Positions 5,939 through 6,777 of a DNA stretch of 6,777 bases are shown here, piece after piece; positions within the stretch are counted from its first letter, which is position 1; each line of letters begins with the position of its first letter. The translations under genes and the position numbers were made by a program. The notes under the pieces were generated by a model, which made no database searches, was not told the DNA's origin, and worked only from the letters and a program-made list of their open reading frames with translations. The stretch spans positions 1 through 6,777 of the forward strand of contig PLEA01000310.1 of the NCBI GenBank assembly GCA_003136335.1, read 5' to 3'. Source of the stretch: Acidobacteriaceae bacterium (lineage in GTDB: Bacteria; Acidobacteriota; Terriglobia; Terriglobales; SbA1).

Positions 5939-6777
5939 GCGAATTCAGCCTCGAGCGATTGTTCGGCGGTACATTCCTCTTCATTGAGCGGAAGTTTGAT
6001 GTTGATGCGCGAGTAGGTGGTGTTGCGCTCGGCGGGGATACGACCCATCTCCAGAATCAGCGATTGAAAATCTTTCGGGCTGGTGTACTGGCCGGCGGTG
6101 GCTCCGGCTTCGCGGGAAATATTTTCTTCCATCAGGGTGCCGCCGTAGTCGTTGGCGCCGGCATGCAGGCAGAGTTGTGAGAGGCAGCGATTCAGCTTCA
6201 CCCACGAAACCTGAATGTTGTTGATGGAGCCGGCGAGCAGCAGGCGGGCCAATGCGTGAACTTTGAGGTGCTCGGCCAGCGTTGGGCCGGTGCGCGCCAA
6301 GCCTTGATGAAAGAGCAGCGTGTTCTGATGGACGAAGCCAAGGGGAACGAACTCGGTAAAGCCTCCGGTTTCGGATTGGATGTCGCGCAACAGCAGCATC
6401 TGGCGGACCCAGTGCGCGGGAGTTTCGGTGTGTCCGTACATCAGAGTCGATGTCGTGCGGATGCCGCAGCGATGCGCGGTGCGGATGACCTCGACCCATT
6501 GCGCGGTGGAAAGCTTGTTGGCGGAGAGGATGTGGCGAATCTGGTCGTCGAGAATTTCGGCGGCGGTACCGGGGAGCGTGCCGAGTCCGTTGTCGCGCAG
6601 CATGGAAAGATAGTCGGCCAGCGGCATGCCGGTGAGTTCGACGCCGTAGACGATTTCCATCGGTGAGAAGGCATGGATATGCATGCGCGGGACGGCGTTC
6701 TTGATGGCGCGGAGAATGTCGCGGTAGTGGAACTTTGGCAAGTCGTGGGGAAGACCGCCCTGGATGCAGACTTCGGT
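5935..6777 (-). CDS. cofH: FO synthase subunit 2 (tyrosine-side radical SAM enzyme), N-terminus missing
   Basis: CofH joins L-tyrosine (the hydroxybenzyl donor) to 5-amino-6-ribitylaminouracil by radical SAM chemistry. CofG then closes the deazaflavin ring to give FO, the core of coenzyme F420. The frame is open to the window edge, so 280 C-terminal residues are visible and the CX3CX2C iron-sulfur motif lies outside. Family signatures, in visible-fragment order, are CIQGG (4-8), IHAFSPME, GTAAEILDD, KLSTAQWVEVIRTAH, MYGHTETPAHWV, GGFTEFVPLGFVH, NIQVSWVKL and GANDYGGTLMEENISREAGA. The last favours CofH over the related menaquinone enzymes MqnC and MqnE. From the C-terminus alone I cannot say whether the gene is stand-alone or the tail of a CofG-CofH fusion (FbiC). 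The TTG at 6741 is internal, since conserved residues continue upstream of it. The gene heads the visible operon and overlaps npdG by ATGA. Confidence 0.94.
   Translation of the reverse strand, partial: TEVCIQGGLPHDLPKFHYRDILRAIKNAVPRMHIHAFSPMEIVYGVELTGMPLADYLSMLRDNGLGTLPGTAAEILDDQIRHILSANKLSTAQWVEVIRTAHRCGIRTTSTLMYGHTETPAHWVRQMLLLRDIQSETGGFTEFVPLGFVHQNTLLFHQGLARTGPTLAEHLKVHALARLLLAGSINNIQVSWVKLNRCLSQLCLHAGANDYGGTLMEENISREAGATAGQYTSPKDFQSLILEMGRIPAERNTTYSRINIKLPLNEEECTAEQSLEAEFA

Noticed and set aside
5935..6777. Menaquinone futalosine-pathway enzyme MqnC or MqnE
   Set aside because: These share the fold, but CIQGG, GTAAEILDD and GANDYGGTLMEENISREAGA together match CofH best, and the npdG neighbour supports F420.

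Overview
The window looks like a chromosomal segment from a moderately GC-rich bacterium, most likely an Acidobacteriota (Terriglobia-like) soil or sediment lineage. That placement is inference. It rests on base composition, on an M48-protease/beta-propeller architecture that I associate with that phylum, and on an F420-type cofactor gene group beside a SagB-type flavoprotein. No marker gene or RNA gene is present to confirm it.

Layout. The left half reads on the plus strand. It holds the C-terminal six-helix half of an MFS exporter (1-690, cut by the window edge). A short gap with an 11-bp triple tandem repeat follows. Next comes a large exported protein (824-3577) that joins an M48-type zinc-peptidase domain to a long WD40-like beta-propeller. 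The right half reads on the minus strand and meets the left half tail to tail at about 3578-3628, where an imperfect hairpin could act as a terminator.

The minus-strand genes, in transcription order, form a tight operon. First is cofH, the tyrosine-side radical-SAM subunit of FO synthase (partial; its N-terminus lies beyond 6777). Second is npdG, an F420/NADP+ oxidoreductase joined to cofH by an ATGA overlap. Third is a 526-residue double-domain nitroreductase of the SagB/ThcOx type, 27 nt downstream and in the same reading frame. The first two genes make and use the deazaflavin cofactor F420: CofH helps build FO, and NpdG moves hydride between F420 and NADP(H). The nitroreductase is the unexplained member. 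Its place in the operon suggests a deazaflavin-linked redox role, such as an F420 maturation step or an F420H2-dependent reductase, rather than peptide azoline oxidation. No YcaO-type cyclase or precursor peptide is visible.

The two points that most deserve checking are the function of that SagB-like enzyme in an F420 operon, and the zinc site of the M48 domain, where the expected third ligand Glu appears shifted by one residue. I see no mobile element, CRISPR array, tRNA or rRNA.
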